From NCBI GenBank assembly GCA_011525945.1, contig WYBJ01000069.1, positions 1 to 42,253 on the forward strand: a stretch of 42,253 nucleotides of DNA. The letters run 5' to 3'. Of the stretch, positions 27,382 to 35,669 are shown one piece after another. Source of the DNA: Burkholderiaceae bacterium (GTDB taxonomy: Bacteria > Pseudomonadota > Gammaproteobacteria > Burkholderiales > WYBJ01). Position numbers and translations under genes: made by a program. The notes under the pieces are model-generated. The model worked only from the letters and a program-made list of their open reading frames with translations. It was not told where the DNA came from and made no database searches. Position 1 is the first letter of the stretch. The number at the start of each line of letters is the position of its first letter.

Positions 27382-28731
27382 TCAGGCGAGATCCTGCTCG
27401 CGCCATTTGATCACGGTGTAACGCGAGAGCCGCATTCCGGGCTCCCAGAAGTCCGGCGGCAGGCCCGCCTTGCGCTTGAGATTCAGCAGGAACGATGCCG
27501 GTTCCGGGAGCTGTTCCCAGACCTGCGGCAGGAACGTGCCGCGATGATGGCCGAACTCCAGCACGAGCCCGTCGACGCCGGGGCGAAGGCGGGCCAGCAC
27601 TTGCGCTTCGTTGTCAAGCGGCAATGCCTGCAGCGCCGAGAGCAGCGAAATCTCGACCGAGGTGCGGGCCCATTCCGGCGCCGTCAGCGGTTTGAAGCGC
27701 GGGTCGCGAAATGCCGCTGCCACGGCGTTCTCGCGCACGTCGAGTGCGAGCGCCCGGCGCGCTTCGAGCGAGCCGATGCAGCCGCGCAAGGCGTCGTCGC
27801 ACGTGAGCGTGACAAACGTTGCGCAGGGCCGCTCGAGCCACGGGGCTTTCTCCGGCGGCGTTGACGAACCACCGAGCTTCGCGCCGATTGCCGCGCGTGC
27901 GATACCGATCAGGGTTGCTCCGGCGCTCGCATCGGTTCGCTCGGGGGCGGTGAGGACAAAGGCGCCGTAGCCGACCACGCGGCTGCGGCCACCCGCGGTG
28001 TCGCCCGAATTGCGCACATCGAGTTGCACGATCGACAATCCGCGACGCCGGGCAACCAGGGCCAGGCCGTTGACGGGTGTAGCGCCGCACGCCCGCTCGT
28101 GCGTGAGGTCGCTGCGCAGCGCGACGATCATGGCGCCGGTCTCTCCGTCCACCGTACGCGCCTGATCATAAGGCAGATAGTGAGACAGATCGGAGCTCAC
28201 CACGATCAGCGTCTCGTCGCCGCCCCAAAGCAGATCGAGCACCTGCGCAACCTCCGTAGCAGTTGCATCGCCCACGGCGAGCGGCACCAGGGTGAAGTCG
28301 TCGAGCGCGCGTTGCAGGAAAGGGAGATGCACCTCCAGCGAATGCTCCATGCGGTGAGCCGCCTCGCTCTGGACCACTTGCGGCAAGGCGCTCAGCTGCG
28401 CGCAGGTGGATGCGTCGAGCGCAACGTGTCCGAGCGGTGTCGCGAACGCCGCCACACCCGGCAGCGCCAGACCCCGCACCGGCACGCGGTGCACCGGTCC
28501 GAGCAGAATGACGCGGCGGATGCGCGCGCGCGCGCGCGCGAGGCGCGCATAGGCCGTGGCCGCAACCGGTCCCGAGTAGACATAGCCGGCATGCGGGACG
28601 ATCAGGGCCTTGGGCGCGGGAACGTCCAAGGGGCCGACGGCGGCGAGCATTGCATCGATTTCGCGACTCAGGGTACGCGGATCGGCCGGGTAGAAAGTCC
28701 CGGCGACGGCCGCAGGTCTGATGTTGAGCAT
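27382..28731 (-). CDS. amrBA: Fused Memo (AmrB) and AMMECR1 (AmrA) protein
   Basis: 449 residues joining two families. Residues about 1-265 are Memo-like (RPAAVAGTFYPADP, VPHAGYVYSGPVAA with H47, EHSLEVHLPFLQ, SSDLSHYLPYDQA, ERACGATPVNGL), resembling extradiol dioxygenase-fold proteins with a metal site. Residues about 280-449 are AMMECR1-like with the signature LRGCIGSLEA and FLPQVWEQLPEP. The two are separate genes in many organisms. Upstream of amrS in the same operon. Start ATG 28731. The function of the set is unknown; co-occurrence with a radical SAM enzyme suggests a modification or metabolite reaction. Confidence 0.93.
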   Translation of the reverse strand: MLNIRPAAVAGTFYPADPRTLSREIDAMLAAVGPLDVPAPKALIVPHAGYVYSGPVAATAYARLARARARIRRVILLGPVHRVPVRGLALPGVAAFATPLGHVALDASTCAQLSALPQVVQSEAAHRMEHSLEVHLPFLQRALDDFTLVPLAVGDATATEVAQVLDLLWGGDETLIVVSSDLSHYLPYDQARTVDGETGAMIVALRSDLTHERACGATPVNGLALVARRRGLSIVQLDVRNSGDTAGGRSRVVGYGAFVLTAPERTDASAGATLIGIARAAIGAKLGGSSTPPEKAPWLERPCATFVTLTCDDALRGCIGSLEARRALALDVRENAVAAAFRDPRFKPLTAPEWARTSVEISLLSALQALPLDNEAQVLARLRPGVDGLVLEFGHHRGTFLPQVWEQLPEPASFLLNLKRKAGLPPDFWEPGMRLSRYTVIKWREQDLA

Positions 28732-28993
28732 GGTCTATCCCGAATCGATGACAGATGGTGCGATGCGTCGCGCCGCGACGCCGGGCGAGCACGCCGCTAC
28801 GCCCACCATACGCCCGAGGCCGCTCGGGGCGCAAGCCTGCCTGCAGGCCGCTGCGTGAGAGCGTCGCGCGTGTGCGTCGTTACCGATTGTTACCCAACGT
28901 TAGGCGGGTGCGACGGGCACGCAACACAGCCTCGATACCCTTGGCAGTAGTCGAATCGGGGCGCCGCCCCGGACCAGAAGAGGGAACTGAGCC
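28732..28993. other. Divergent region between amrBA and the FNR-like regulator
   Basis: 262 bases holding promoters for both directions. Two structures stand out. Three GTTA-containing direct repeats at exact 10-base spacing lie at 28879-28904. A short hairpin (CGGGGC-GCC-GCCCCG, 28957-28971) lies just before the AGAGGGA ribosome site of the regulator. No clear -35/-10 pair was found. Confidence 0.45.
28879..28904 (+). promoter_or_regulatory. Three 10-base-spaced GTTA direct repeats
   Basis: GTTACC (28879-28884), GTTACC (28889-28894) and GTTAGG (28899-28904) repeat every 10 bases, one helical turn, about 90-115 bases before the FNR-like gene. Tandem direct repeats at this period are the usual footprint of OmpR-family dimers, and GTTAC resembles the E. 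coli OmpR core. Two OmpR-family regulators are encoded in this window. Confidence 0.45.
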
Positions 28994-29752
28994 ATGTCCG
29001 TGCAAGCGATCTCGCCCCTGCCTCCCAACAAGAACAGCGCCGCGCCATTGCGCGCGTTGAACCCTGTCAAGGCATCGGAGCCGCTCGCCACCTTACCGGC
29101 CGAGGTCGCGGCGATCGTGACGCGGCTCGCGGAGTGCAAGCGGCGGGTTCGTCAGGGTGAATTCCTGTATTGCGGCGGCGCCGAGTTCCGTTGCCTGTTC
29201 GTCGTCCGGGCCGGGATGTTCAAGACGATCCTGATCGATTCGGAGGGACGCGAACAGGTGACCGGCTTTCATATGACCGGTGAAGTGCTGGGACTGGATG
29301 CGATCGAAACCGAGCGTTGCTCTTCGAGCGCGGTGGCGCTCGAAGACAGCGAGGCGTGGGAAATCCCGTTCCCTCGTCTGGAGGCGCTCTGCCGCCAGGA
29401 CCAGGCGATGCAACGCATGTTCCACCGCCTCATGAGCCGCGAGATCCAGCGCGACTATCTCATGATGCTTCTGCTCGGCTCGATGAGCGCCGAAGAGCGG
29501 CTGGCCGCTTTCCTGATGAACTTGTCGCAGCGGCTGACCGAACGCGGCTATTCGCCGGTGCGCTTTGTGCTGCGCATGTCGCGGCGCGAGATCGGCAGCT
29601 ACCTGGGTCTAACGCTCGAGACCGTGAGCCGAGTGTTTTCACGCTTTCAGCGCGACGGCCTCATTCGTGCCGAGCTGAAAGCGGTCGAATTGAAAGACAT
29701 CGAGCGCCTGCGTGCGATGGTCGGAGTGGCTGGGCCGCAAGCCGCTGTGTGA
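28994..29752 (+). CDS. Crp/Fnr-family regulator, FNR-like but without Fe-S ligands
   Basis: 252 residues: cNMP-like sensor domain (about 45-160), dimer helix, and C-terminal winged helix. The recognition helix GLTLETVSRVFSRFQ keeps the ETVSR residues that read FNR sites (TTGAT-N4-ATCAA). The sensor keeps the FNR-like stretch GFHMTGEVLGLDAIE. However, the N-terminus has no Cys cluster, and the place of FNR C122 is Trp (EAWEIPF), so it cannot hold the oxygen-sensing [4Fe-4S] cluster. Remaining Cys (C48, C60, C67, C109) are not in ligand positions. It may respond to NO, redox or nothing. AGAGGGA nine bases upstream supports ATG 28994. Confidence 0.88.
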   Translation: MSVQAISPLPPNKNSAAPLRALNPVKASEPLATLPAEVAAIVTRLAECKRRVRQGEFLYCGGAEFRCLFVVRAGMFKTILIDSEGREQVTGFHMTGEVLGLDAIETERCSSSAVALEDSEAWEIPFPRLEALCRQDQAMQRMFHRLMSREIQRDYLMMLLLGSMSAEERLAAFLMNLSQRLTERGYSPVRFVLRMSRREIGSYLGLTLETVSRVFSRFQRDGLIRAELKAVELKDIERLRAMVGVAGPQAAV

Positions 29753-29777
29753 GCCCGGCATCGCGCATCGCTCCGGC

Positions 29778-31859
29778 TTACTGCCTTCGATCCAGCGCCG
29801 CGCGCACGGCGCGGCCGAGCGTGTGGCGCTGGTACGGTTTGTCGATGAGGCGCGCCGGAAAATCCTCCAGACGCTCGATCGCGCCGCTGGCATGGCCTGA
29901 GGTGAATAGCAGCGCGACATCCGGGCGCAGCCGCTTCACCTCGGCCGCGAGCTCGAGGCCGTCGCGCCGGCCGGGAAGCACGATGTCGGTGAATACCAGC
30001 CGGGTCTCGGGGTGCGCGGCAAGCAGCGAGAGCGCCGTATCGACATCGTTTGCCTGGTACACGACGTAGCCGAGCTGTGCCAGGAAGCGCGCGCCGATCT
30101 CACGCACCGCAGCCTCGTCTTCGACCATGAGTATGGTCTCGTTTCCGCCCGGAACGGCTTCACCGCGATCTTGCATGGGCGCGGGGGCGGCCGCGGCCGC
30201 CCCCGCGGCGAACGGCAGGAACAGGCGCACGGTGGTGCCGTGCCCGATTTCGCTATAGATGGCGACATGGCCGCGCGACTGCTTGATGAAGCCATGCACC
30301 ATGGATAAGCCCAGGCCGCTGCCCTTGCCGCGTTCCTTGGTGGTGAAATAGGGATCGAAGGCACGCGACAGTACTTCGGGCGACATGCCGCTGCCGCTGT
30401 CGCTCACTGCGATCATGACGTAGTGACCGGGCGCGACGTCGCCGCTGAGCGGCGAGCTGTCGCCGTGCAGATAGCGCGTCGCAGTTTCTATGCTGAGCCG
30501 CCCGCCCTTGGGCATGGCATCGCGCGCGTTCACGACCAGGTTGAGCAGCGCGGTCTCGAGCTGGGCCGGGTCGGCGTGCGCCGCCGGCACGTCGGCGCCG
30601 GGATACGCGATGATGGTGATGCGCTCGCCGAGCGAGCGCCGAATCATGTCCAGCATGCCACCGACCAGGTCGTTCACGTCCACCGCACGCGGGCGCAGCG
30701 CCTGGCGGCGCGAAAAGGCGAGCAGCTTGCGCGTGAGGTCGGCTGCGCTCGTGGCCGCGCGCAGCGCCGCTTCCACCGGTTGCACGATCGCGGCATTCGC
30801 CGCCGCCTCCTCTTCCACGAGCTGGAGGTTGCCCATGATGACGGTGAGCAGGTTGTTGAAGTCGTGCGCGATTCCGCCGGTGAGCTGACCGACCGCTTCC
30901 AGTTGCTGCACGTGGCGCATACGTTCTTCGGCGCGCAGATACTTGATCGTCGCACTCACGATGTTGGCCACCGAGCGCAGGAAATTGCGATCGTCCGCGG
31001 AGAAGTTTCGCTTCGCCTTGAAGCGCGCGCTCAATACGCCGACCGGAGAGCGCTCCCCCGTGATGGCCACGCTCATCGCGCTCACCAAGCCGAGTGCGGC
31101 GACCTCGGGTCCGGGGTCGAAGCGGGTCTCGGCGCCGTAGTCCTCAACCGTGACCGTATCGCTGGCTGCGGCGACGAATCCGGGGGCGGCGCGCGGCTCG
31201 TTCTTCGCCCGCATGCTGTCGTAGGCCGAGGCGGGGATGCCGTGGGCAGCGCGACAGACGAACTCGGTCTCGGCGGCATTGAGCAGGTAAAGGAGAATCA
31301 CGTCGGCGCCGAGCACGCGCGCGGTCACGGCAGGAACGACGGAAGCGATTTCGTCCAGGTCGCGCGCACCGATCATCTGCTGGCCGAGCTCGGCGACATG
31401 GGCGTGATAATGTGCCCGCGTCATCGCATCGCGTGCGCTTTGTAGCCGACTGACGTCGCGTATGGCCGCCGAGACGAATTCGGTGTCGCGCAGGCGCACC
31501 GGACTCAGGCTGATCTCGACCGGGAATTCCCGACCGCTGCGCGTGGCGGCGATCAAGGTCATGCCGATGCCCATGGGTCGGGCCGTGGGCGCATGCGCAT
31601 AACTGGCGCGGTGGGTGCGATGCGCGGCGCGCAGACGTTGCGGCACCAGCAGCTCGATCGTCTGGCCGATCAGCTCGCCAGGGGCGTACTCGAACAGCTT
31701 TTCGGCTTGCGTGTTGACGTAGGCGATGCAGCCGAGCGGGTCGACCACGACGAACGCATCGGGGGCGGCTTCGAGCAGACGCCGGTACATCTCACCGCCG
31801 GCGAGATCAGGCGCTCGGGCCGCATCCGCATCGGCCGATTCGCTAGCGCGGTCGATCAT
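29778..31859 (-). CDS. Hybrid histidine kinase: PAS-GAF-HisKA-HATPase-REC
   Basis: About 693 residues, cytosolic. The PAS domain (EMYRRLLEAAPDAFVVVDPLG, about 20-140) is followed by a GAF domain (about 155-325). The H-box GGIAHDFNNLLTVIMGN follows, then an ATPase domain (LLNLVVNARDAMPKGG, DSGSGM, GKGSGLGLSMVHGF). The C-terminal receiver has its Asp in VFTDIVLPG. No membrane segment is seen. It follows the OmpR-type regulator gene by a few bases; GTG 31868 is an alternative start three bases after that stop. It forms a two-gene signalling operon with 31872-32594 and is convergent with the FNR-like gene, 25 bases apart. Confidence 0.92.
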   Translation of the reverse strand: MIDRASESADADAARAPDLAGGEMYRRLLEAAPDAFVVVDPLGCIAYVNTQAEKLFEYAPGELIGQTIELLVPQRLRAAHRTHRASYAHAPTARPMGIGMTLIAATRSGREFPVEISLSPVRLRDTEFVSAAIRDVSRLQSARDAMTRAHYHAHVAELGQQMIGARDLDEIASVVPAVTARVLGADVILLYLLNAAETEFVCRAAHGIPASAYDSMRAKNEPRAAPGFVAAASDTVTVEDYGAETRFDPGPEVAALGLVSAMSVAITGERSPVGVLSARFKAKRNFSADDRNFLRSVANIVSATIKYLRAEERMRHVQQLEAVGQLTGGIAHDFNNLLTVIMGNLQLVEEEAAANAAIVQPVEAALRAATSAADLTRKLLAFSRRQALRPRAVDVNDLVGGMLDMIRRSLGERITIIAYPGADVPAAHADPAQLETALLNLVVNARDAMPKGGRLSIETATRYLHGDSSPLSGDVAPGHYVMIAVSDSGSGMSPEVLSRAFDPYFTTKERGKGSGLGLSMVHGFIKQSRGHVAIYSEIGHGTTVRLFLPFAAGAAAAAPAPMQDRGEAVPGGNETILMVEDEAAVREIGARFLAQLGYVVYQANDVDTALSLLAAHPETRLVFTDIVLPGRRDGLELAAEVKRLRPDVALLFTSGHASGAIERLEDFPARLIDKPYQRHTLGRAVRAALDRRQ

Positions 31860-31871
31860 GAGGTGCACGCA

Positions 31872-32594
31872 TCACGAGCATTCGATCACCGGTGTGAAGA
31901 TGTAACCTGCGCCGCGCACCGACTTGATGAGCACCGGATGGTCGGCATCGGCTTCGATCTTGCGCCGCAGGCGGGCAATTTGCATGTCGATCGCGCGGTC
32001 GAAGGGGCCGGAATCGCGGTTGCGCGTCTCCTGCAGCAAGTGGTCGCGACTGAGGATTTTGTTGGGATTGTCGACGAAGACCTTCAGCAGCTCGTATTCA
32101 CCGGTGGTGAGAAGAACCTCGGCGCCGCCGGCGCTGAACAAACGCCGACTCAGCGTTTCGAGCCGCCAGCCGGCGAAGTGCGCAACGGGGGCCTGGCCCG
32201 AGCCTTCGGGCCGCGCTCGTGCGGCGCCGGTGCGCCGCAGGACGCTGCGAATGCGCGCCAGCAGCTCGCGCAAGTCAAACGGCTTCGAGACAAAATCATC
32301 CGCGCCGAGCTCGAGACCCACGATGCGATCGACCGGCTCGCCGCTGCCGGTGACGATGATGACGCCCACATCGGAGTGCGCTCGAATGTGGCGCGTCAGC
32401 GACAGTCCGTCCTCGCCGGGCAGCCCGAGGTCGAGCAGGACGACGTCGATCTTGTCCTGCGCCATGATGCGCCGCATATCCGCGCCGCCCGATGCGACGC
32501 TGACGCGCATGCTATGGCGGGTCAGATAGTTGCGTATGAGATCGCCGATCGCGGGCTCGTCGTCGACGACCAGAATGTGCGCTGACGAAGTCAT
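31872..32594 (-). CDS. OmpR/PhoB-family response regulator
   Basis: 240 residues: receiver domain with acidic pocket DDE (11-13), phospho-acceptor D55 in LLDLGLPGEDG and KPF; then a winged-helix DNA-binding domain (LLTTGEYELLKVFVDNPNKILSRDHLL in blocks, IDMQIARLRRKIE, SVRGAGYIF). It is translated just ahead of the PAS-GAF hybrid kinase, its probable partner. Start ATG 32594. It resembles KdpE/TorR-like regulators, but no target can be named. Confidence 0.93.
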   Translation of the reverse strand: MTSSAHILVVDDEPAIGDLIRNYLTRHSMRVSVASGGADMRRIMAQDKIDVVLLDLGLPGEDGLSLTRHIRAHSDVGVIIVTGSGEPVDRIVGLELGADDFVSKPFDLRELLARIRSVLRRTGAARARPEGSGQAPVAHFAGWRLETLSRRLFSAGGAEVLLTTGEYELLKVFVDNPNKILSRDHLLQETRNRDSGPFDRAIDMQIARLRRKIEADADHPVLIKSVRGAGYIFTPVIECS

Positions 32595-32715
32595 CCGGAC
32601 CGTGGCCGCTTACTGCGATGAAAAGCGAGGACGCGGCGGTAGCGAGCCCGCCGCTGCTGCCCGTTATTCTAGCTCGGGGCTGCGGGCCGCGAAAGCACGC
32701 AGGCGCGGATGATGC

Positions 32716-33165
32716 CTAGCGGCGTGCTTCGCGCTCGTGCATCTGCTCGCGCGAGATCAGGTGCGCGAGTTCGTTCAACTCCTCGGCGAGGATGCCGATG
32801 AGATCGTCGATCGAGACGATGCCGACGAGATTGCCCTCGGCATCCACGATCGGCATGCGGCGCACGCCTTTGTCGCGCATGCGGCGCACGGCTTCGAACA
32901 CGTCCTCGTGCTCATGGGCGGTTGCAAGCTCCGCGGACATGATGTCGCCGACAGTGAGGGCGTTGGGTGCGAGATCGGTCGCCACCACGCCGATGACGAT
33001 GTCGCGGTCGGTCACGATGCCGAGCGGAATGCGACGTCCGTTCTCCAGCCGCGTCACGATGACATCGCCGATGTGGTACTGGCGCATGGTCCGGGCGGCT
33101 GCGGCGACCGTGGTTTCGCTGCTGGCGCAGACGACTTCGCGCGTGCAGATATCTCCGACTTGCAT
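32716..33165 (-). CDS. Tandem CBS-domain protein
   Basis: 149 residues made of two CBS motifs (about 1-65: MQVGDICTREVVCASSETTV to GIVTDRDIV; about 72-130: TVGDIMSAELATAHEHEDV to GIVSIDDLIG) and a charged C-terminal helix. Such pairs bind adenosyl nucleotides (AMP, ATP, SAM) and sense energy state. No enzyme or channel domain is attached. GGGATGGG lies upstream of ATG 33165. An FNR/ANR-type box sits about 60 bases before the start, hinting at low-oxygen induction, which is common for stand-alone CBS proteins in Proteobacteria. A 121-base gap separates it from the downstream response regulator. Confidence 0.9.
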   Translation of the reverse strand: MQVGDICTREVVCASSETTVAAAARTMRQYHIGDVIVTRLENGRRIPLGIVTDRDIVIGVVATDLAPNALTVGDIMSAELATAHEHEDVFEAVRRMRDKGVRRMPIVDAEGNLVGIVSIDDLIGILAEELNELAHLISREQMHEREARR

Positions 33166-33590
33166 GAATGCCCATCCCAGATGATGACGCCGATCTTAGC
33201 CCCGTGGCGGCGGCGTACCTTGACGTAGATCAAGCGCGACCGTCACGCCGTAAGGGGCGCCGAGCCGGTGGCGGGAGGCGGATGAGCAATCGGTCGGGGC
33301 AGGCGCCTGGTTTGAACGCGGTGCGCGGCCGCCTTGCGCACAGCTCGCGCGACGCTGCGCTCCGGGCATGTCGCGCCATCCGATCGGATCGCGTGCGCCT
33401 CCCGTCGCCGGCTCGGCGCTGGGACCGATGATGACGGTTGCGCCGGGCGCGGGACAAGCCTAAGCTCTCCGTGTCGGATTCGAATTGCACGCGCGAGTCA
33501 GCGACGGCGGTTGCGACCACGGCCACACGCTTGGCCGGCGTCCGAGCATCGAACGGGCGGCTACCGCGAAGACGGTAAGAGGAGATGACG
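33166..33590. other. 425-base gene-free stretch
   Basis: Between the divergent CBS gene and the small acidic protein gene. It holds an FNR/ANR-type site (33220-33233) and a perfect 12-base palindrome ATCCGATCGGAT (33378-33389). Short open frames here lack ribosome sites and recognisable similarity. No RNA gene was recognised, though a small RNA cannot be excluded. Confidence 0.5.
33220..33233 (-). promoter_or_regulatory. FNR/ANR-type binding site upstream of the CBS gene
   Basis: TTGAC-GTAG-ATCAA matches TTGAT-N4-ATCAA at nine of ten positions. It is centred 61 bases before the CBS-protein start codon, compatible with a class II activator site near -41. The FNR-like regulator encoded at 28994 keeps the recognition residues for this motif. 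Confidence 0.7.
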
Positions 33591-33857
33591 ATGCCAGCGA
33601 GAGCAGCAACGCGGACCGCCGCATCGCGGAGGTCGCTCAAGCGCAGAACGATCGCGGCCGAGCAAGAACCGACCTGGCTCGGCCTGGCTGCAGGGGAACG
33701 CGACTCGGAAGATTGGACCGAGACCGAGTCCGGGCGCGATCGGCTCGAGGAAGCGGAGATGGAGATTCTGCTCACGGGGCATGCCGCGACCCACGGCAGC
33801 GAAGCCGAAGACAACTGGTTGATCGAAACCGACGAACACAATTGGAACGAGCGCTAG
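33591..33857 (+). CDS. Small hypothetical protein with acidic C-terminal half
   Basis: 88 residues I do not recognise. The first 25 are basic and Ala/Arg-rich (PARAATRTAASRRSLKRR); the rest is acidic and Trp-bearing (EPTWLGLA, SEDWTETESGRDRLEEAEMEILL, ending ETDEHNWNER). It has no membrane segment or signal peptide. ATG at 33591 has AAGAGGAG six bases upstream; ATG 33585 abuts that site and is unlikely. It lies 31 bases before ispD and may be cotranscribed. The strong ribosome site and codon use suggest a real gene. Confidence 0.65.
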   Translation: MPARAATRTAASRRSLKRRTIAAEQEPTWLGLAAGERDSEDWTETESGRDRLEEAEMEILLTGHAATHGSEAEDNWLIETDEHNWNER

Positions 33858-33888
33858 GTCGGACGTTGCGCCAGATCGACCCGAATTG

Positions 33889-34599
33889 ATGGATGGCGGT
33901 TACTTCGCGATCGTTCCCGCCGCCGGCAGCGGTTCACGATTTGGTACGGCTAAACGCAAGCAGTATTCCTTGTTGGCGGGGCGCAGCATGCTGGAGCACG
34001 CGGTGCGCTCGCTCGCGCGCCATCCCTCGATCGAGTGCACGTTCGTCGTGCTCGCTCCTGGGGATGCCGATTTCGCCCGCTGCGATTGGGGGCCGCTCCA
34101 GGGTGCGGTCGTACCGCTCTATTGCGGTGGACCGACTCGGGCAAGTAGCGTCTTCAATGCCCTGGTCGCCTTGCGCGACCGTCTCGAGCCGCACGACTGG
34201 ATCCTGGTGCACGATGCGGCCCGGCCATGTCTTGCCCGCGCCGAGCTCGATCGGTTGTTGCGCGAAGCGGCCGGCGACGAGGTCGGCGGATTGCTCGCGC
34301 TACCGGTTACCGATACGCTGAAACGGGCCGGCCCGGCCGGGCGGGTGGCATCGACGCCGCCGCGCGACGCGCTGTGGCGCGCGCTCACCCCGCAGATGTT
34401 TCGCTACGGCCTGCTGGTCGAGGCCTTGCACAAGACATGCGCGTCCCATCCGACCGACGAGTCGGCCGCGGTCGAGGCGCTTGGACTGCACCCGCGTCTG
34501 GTGCTCGGCGCCGCTTCCAATATCAAAGTGACATACCCTGAGGACATCGCGCTTGCCGAGCAGATACTCGCGACCCGTGCGGAGGATCCGTGCGCATAG
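33889..34599 (+). CDS. ispD: 2-C-methyl-D-erythritol 4-phosphate cytidylyltransferase
   Basis: Third enzyme of the MEP isoprenoid pathway; couples CTP to MEP. 236 residues. The nucleotide-binding loop is [18 protein letters not shown], with the usual Pro before Lys-Gln-Tyr replaced by Arg-Lys. [30 protein letters not shown] and the C-terminal [13 protein letters not shown] follow as in the family. The frame allows TTG 33886, but ATG 33889 is preferred. Overlaps ispF by ten bases. Confidence 0.95.
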   Translation: MDGGYFAIVPAAGSGSRFGTAKRKQYSLLAGRSMLEHAVRSLARHPSIECTFVVLAPGDADFARCDWGPLQGAVVPLYCGGPTRASSVFNALVALRDRLEPHDWILVHDAARPCLARAELDRLLREAAGDEVGGLLALPVTDTLKRAGPAGRVASTPPRDALWRALTPQMFRYGLLVEALHKTCASHPTDESAAVEALGLHPRLVLGAASNIKVTYPEDIALAEQILATRAEDPCA

Positions 34600-35069
34600 G
34601 CCAGGGATTCGACGTGCACGCGCTGGCGCCCGGGCGCAAGCTCGTGATCGGCGGGGTCGAGATTGTGCACGACCGGGGTCTCGTCGGGCATTCCGATGCC
34701 GACGTGCTGGCGCACGCGATCTGCGATGCGCTGCTCGGGGCGGCCGGGCTGGGTGATATCGGGCGCCATTTTCCGGACACCGACCAACGCTATCGCGGCG
34801 CCGATAGCATGGCGCTGCTCGCCGAGGTGATGCGGCGCGTGCGTGCAAGCGGCTGGGAGGCGCTCAACGTCGATGCGACCATCATCGCGCAAGCACCCCG
34901 CATGGGCCCGCACATTCCACGCATGGAACAGCGGCTGCGCGAGTGCATCGGCGGCGGGTGTGCCGTGAACGTGAAAGCAAAGACGATGGAACGGCTCGGC
35001 GCGATCGGGCGCGGTGAGGGCATCGCAGCCGAAGCGATCGCTTTGCTGTGCCCGATCGCCTCGGCGTGA
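34590..35069 (+). CDS. ispF: 2-C-methyl-D-erythritol 2,4-cyclodiphosphate synthase
   Basis: Fifth MEP-pathway enzyme, cyclising CDP-ME 2-phosphate. 159 residues, the normal size. The N-terminal GQGFDVHAL carries zinc ligands, with [25 protein letters not shown] in two blocks, FPDTD, and the C-terminal [20 protein letters not shown] start at 34590 has GGAGG four bases upstream and overlaps the ispD stop, so the two are coupled. Confidence 0.96.
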   Translation: MRIGQGFDVHALAPGRKLVIGGVEIVHDRGLVGHSDADVLAHAICDALLGAAGLGDIGRHFPDTDQRYRGADSMALLAEVMRRVRASGWEALNVDATIIAQAPRMGPHIPRMEQRLRECIGGGCAVNVKAKTMERLGAIGRGEGIAAEAIALLCPIASA

Positions 35070-35632
35070 ACCCGATCGACGGATCGGATCGCGTGCGCGC
35101 GGGTGAACCGCCCACGCTGCGTGCATTCTTCGCCCTGTGGCCCTCGGCGGCGATCCGAGACGAGCTTTTCGGGTGGGCGCGATCCTGCCAGGCAAGCAGC
35201 GAAGGCCGGCTCGTGCGCCGCGAGAACCTGCACGCCACCCTCGCATTTCTGGGTGAGATCGATCGCGGCCGCTTGCGCGAGCTCGCCTCGCTGGCGCGGG
35301 AGGTCGTCGGCGAGAGCTTCGAGCTTGTGCTGGATCGGGTCGGCTATTGGCCGCACAACCGGATCGTGTATGCGGCCCCCGCATCCGTGCCAGCGCCGCT
35401 GTCGCTGCTGGCGACCGTCTTGGCGTTGCGCCTCGCCGAGGCGGGATGGCGTACCGAGGCGCGCGCTTATTTCGCCCATGTGACGCTGCTGCGCGCGGCT
35501 CGCCGGGCGCCGGCTGACGTTCGCGTGGCGCCGCTGCGCTGGCGGGTCGACGACATCGCACTGGTCCACTCGACGCGCTCATCGGGCCGGCTCGCGTATC
35601 GACCGCTCGAGCGCTGGACGCTTGCGCACTGA
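35066..35632 (+). CDS. thpR: RNA 2',3'-cyclic phosphodiesterase (ThpR/LigT)
   Basis: 2H-phosphoesterase of 188 residues. The two catalytic HxT motifs are HATLAFLG and HVTLLRAA, with RAFFALWPS at the N-terminus and a typical C-terminal [19 protein letters not shown]. It opens cyclic 2',3'-phosphates on RNA ends and reversibly ligates tRNA halves in vitro. GTG 35066 overlaps the ispF TGA by four bases (GTGA); GTG 35048 is an alternative. Third gene of the ispD-ispF-thpR series. Confidence 0.9.
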   Translation: MNPIDGSDRVRAGEPPTLRAFFALWPSAAIRDELFGWARSCQASSEGRLVRRENLHATLAFLGEIDRGRLRELASLAREVVGESFELVLDRVGYWPHNRIVYAAPASVPAPLSLLATVLALRLAEAGWRTEARAYFAHVTLLRAARRAPADVRVAPLRWRVDDIALVHSTRSSGRLAYRPLERWTLAH

Positions 35633-35669
35633 GCGGCTATGCTCGCTTCGCTTGGCGGGAGGAAAGCGC

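Noticed and set aside
32666..32694. Promoter for the response regulator/kinase pair
   Set aside because: A TAGAAT hexamer is present on the minus strand, but the -35 region (TTTCGC) is a poor match.
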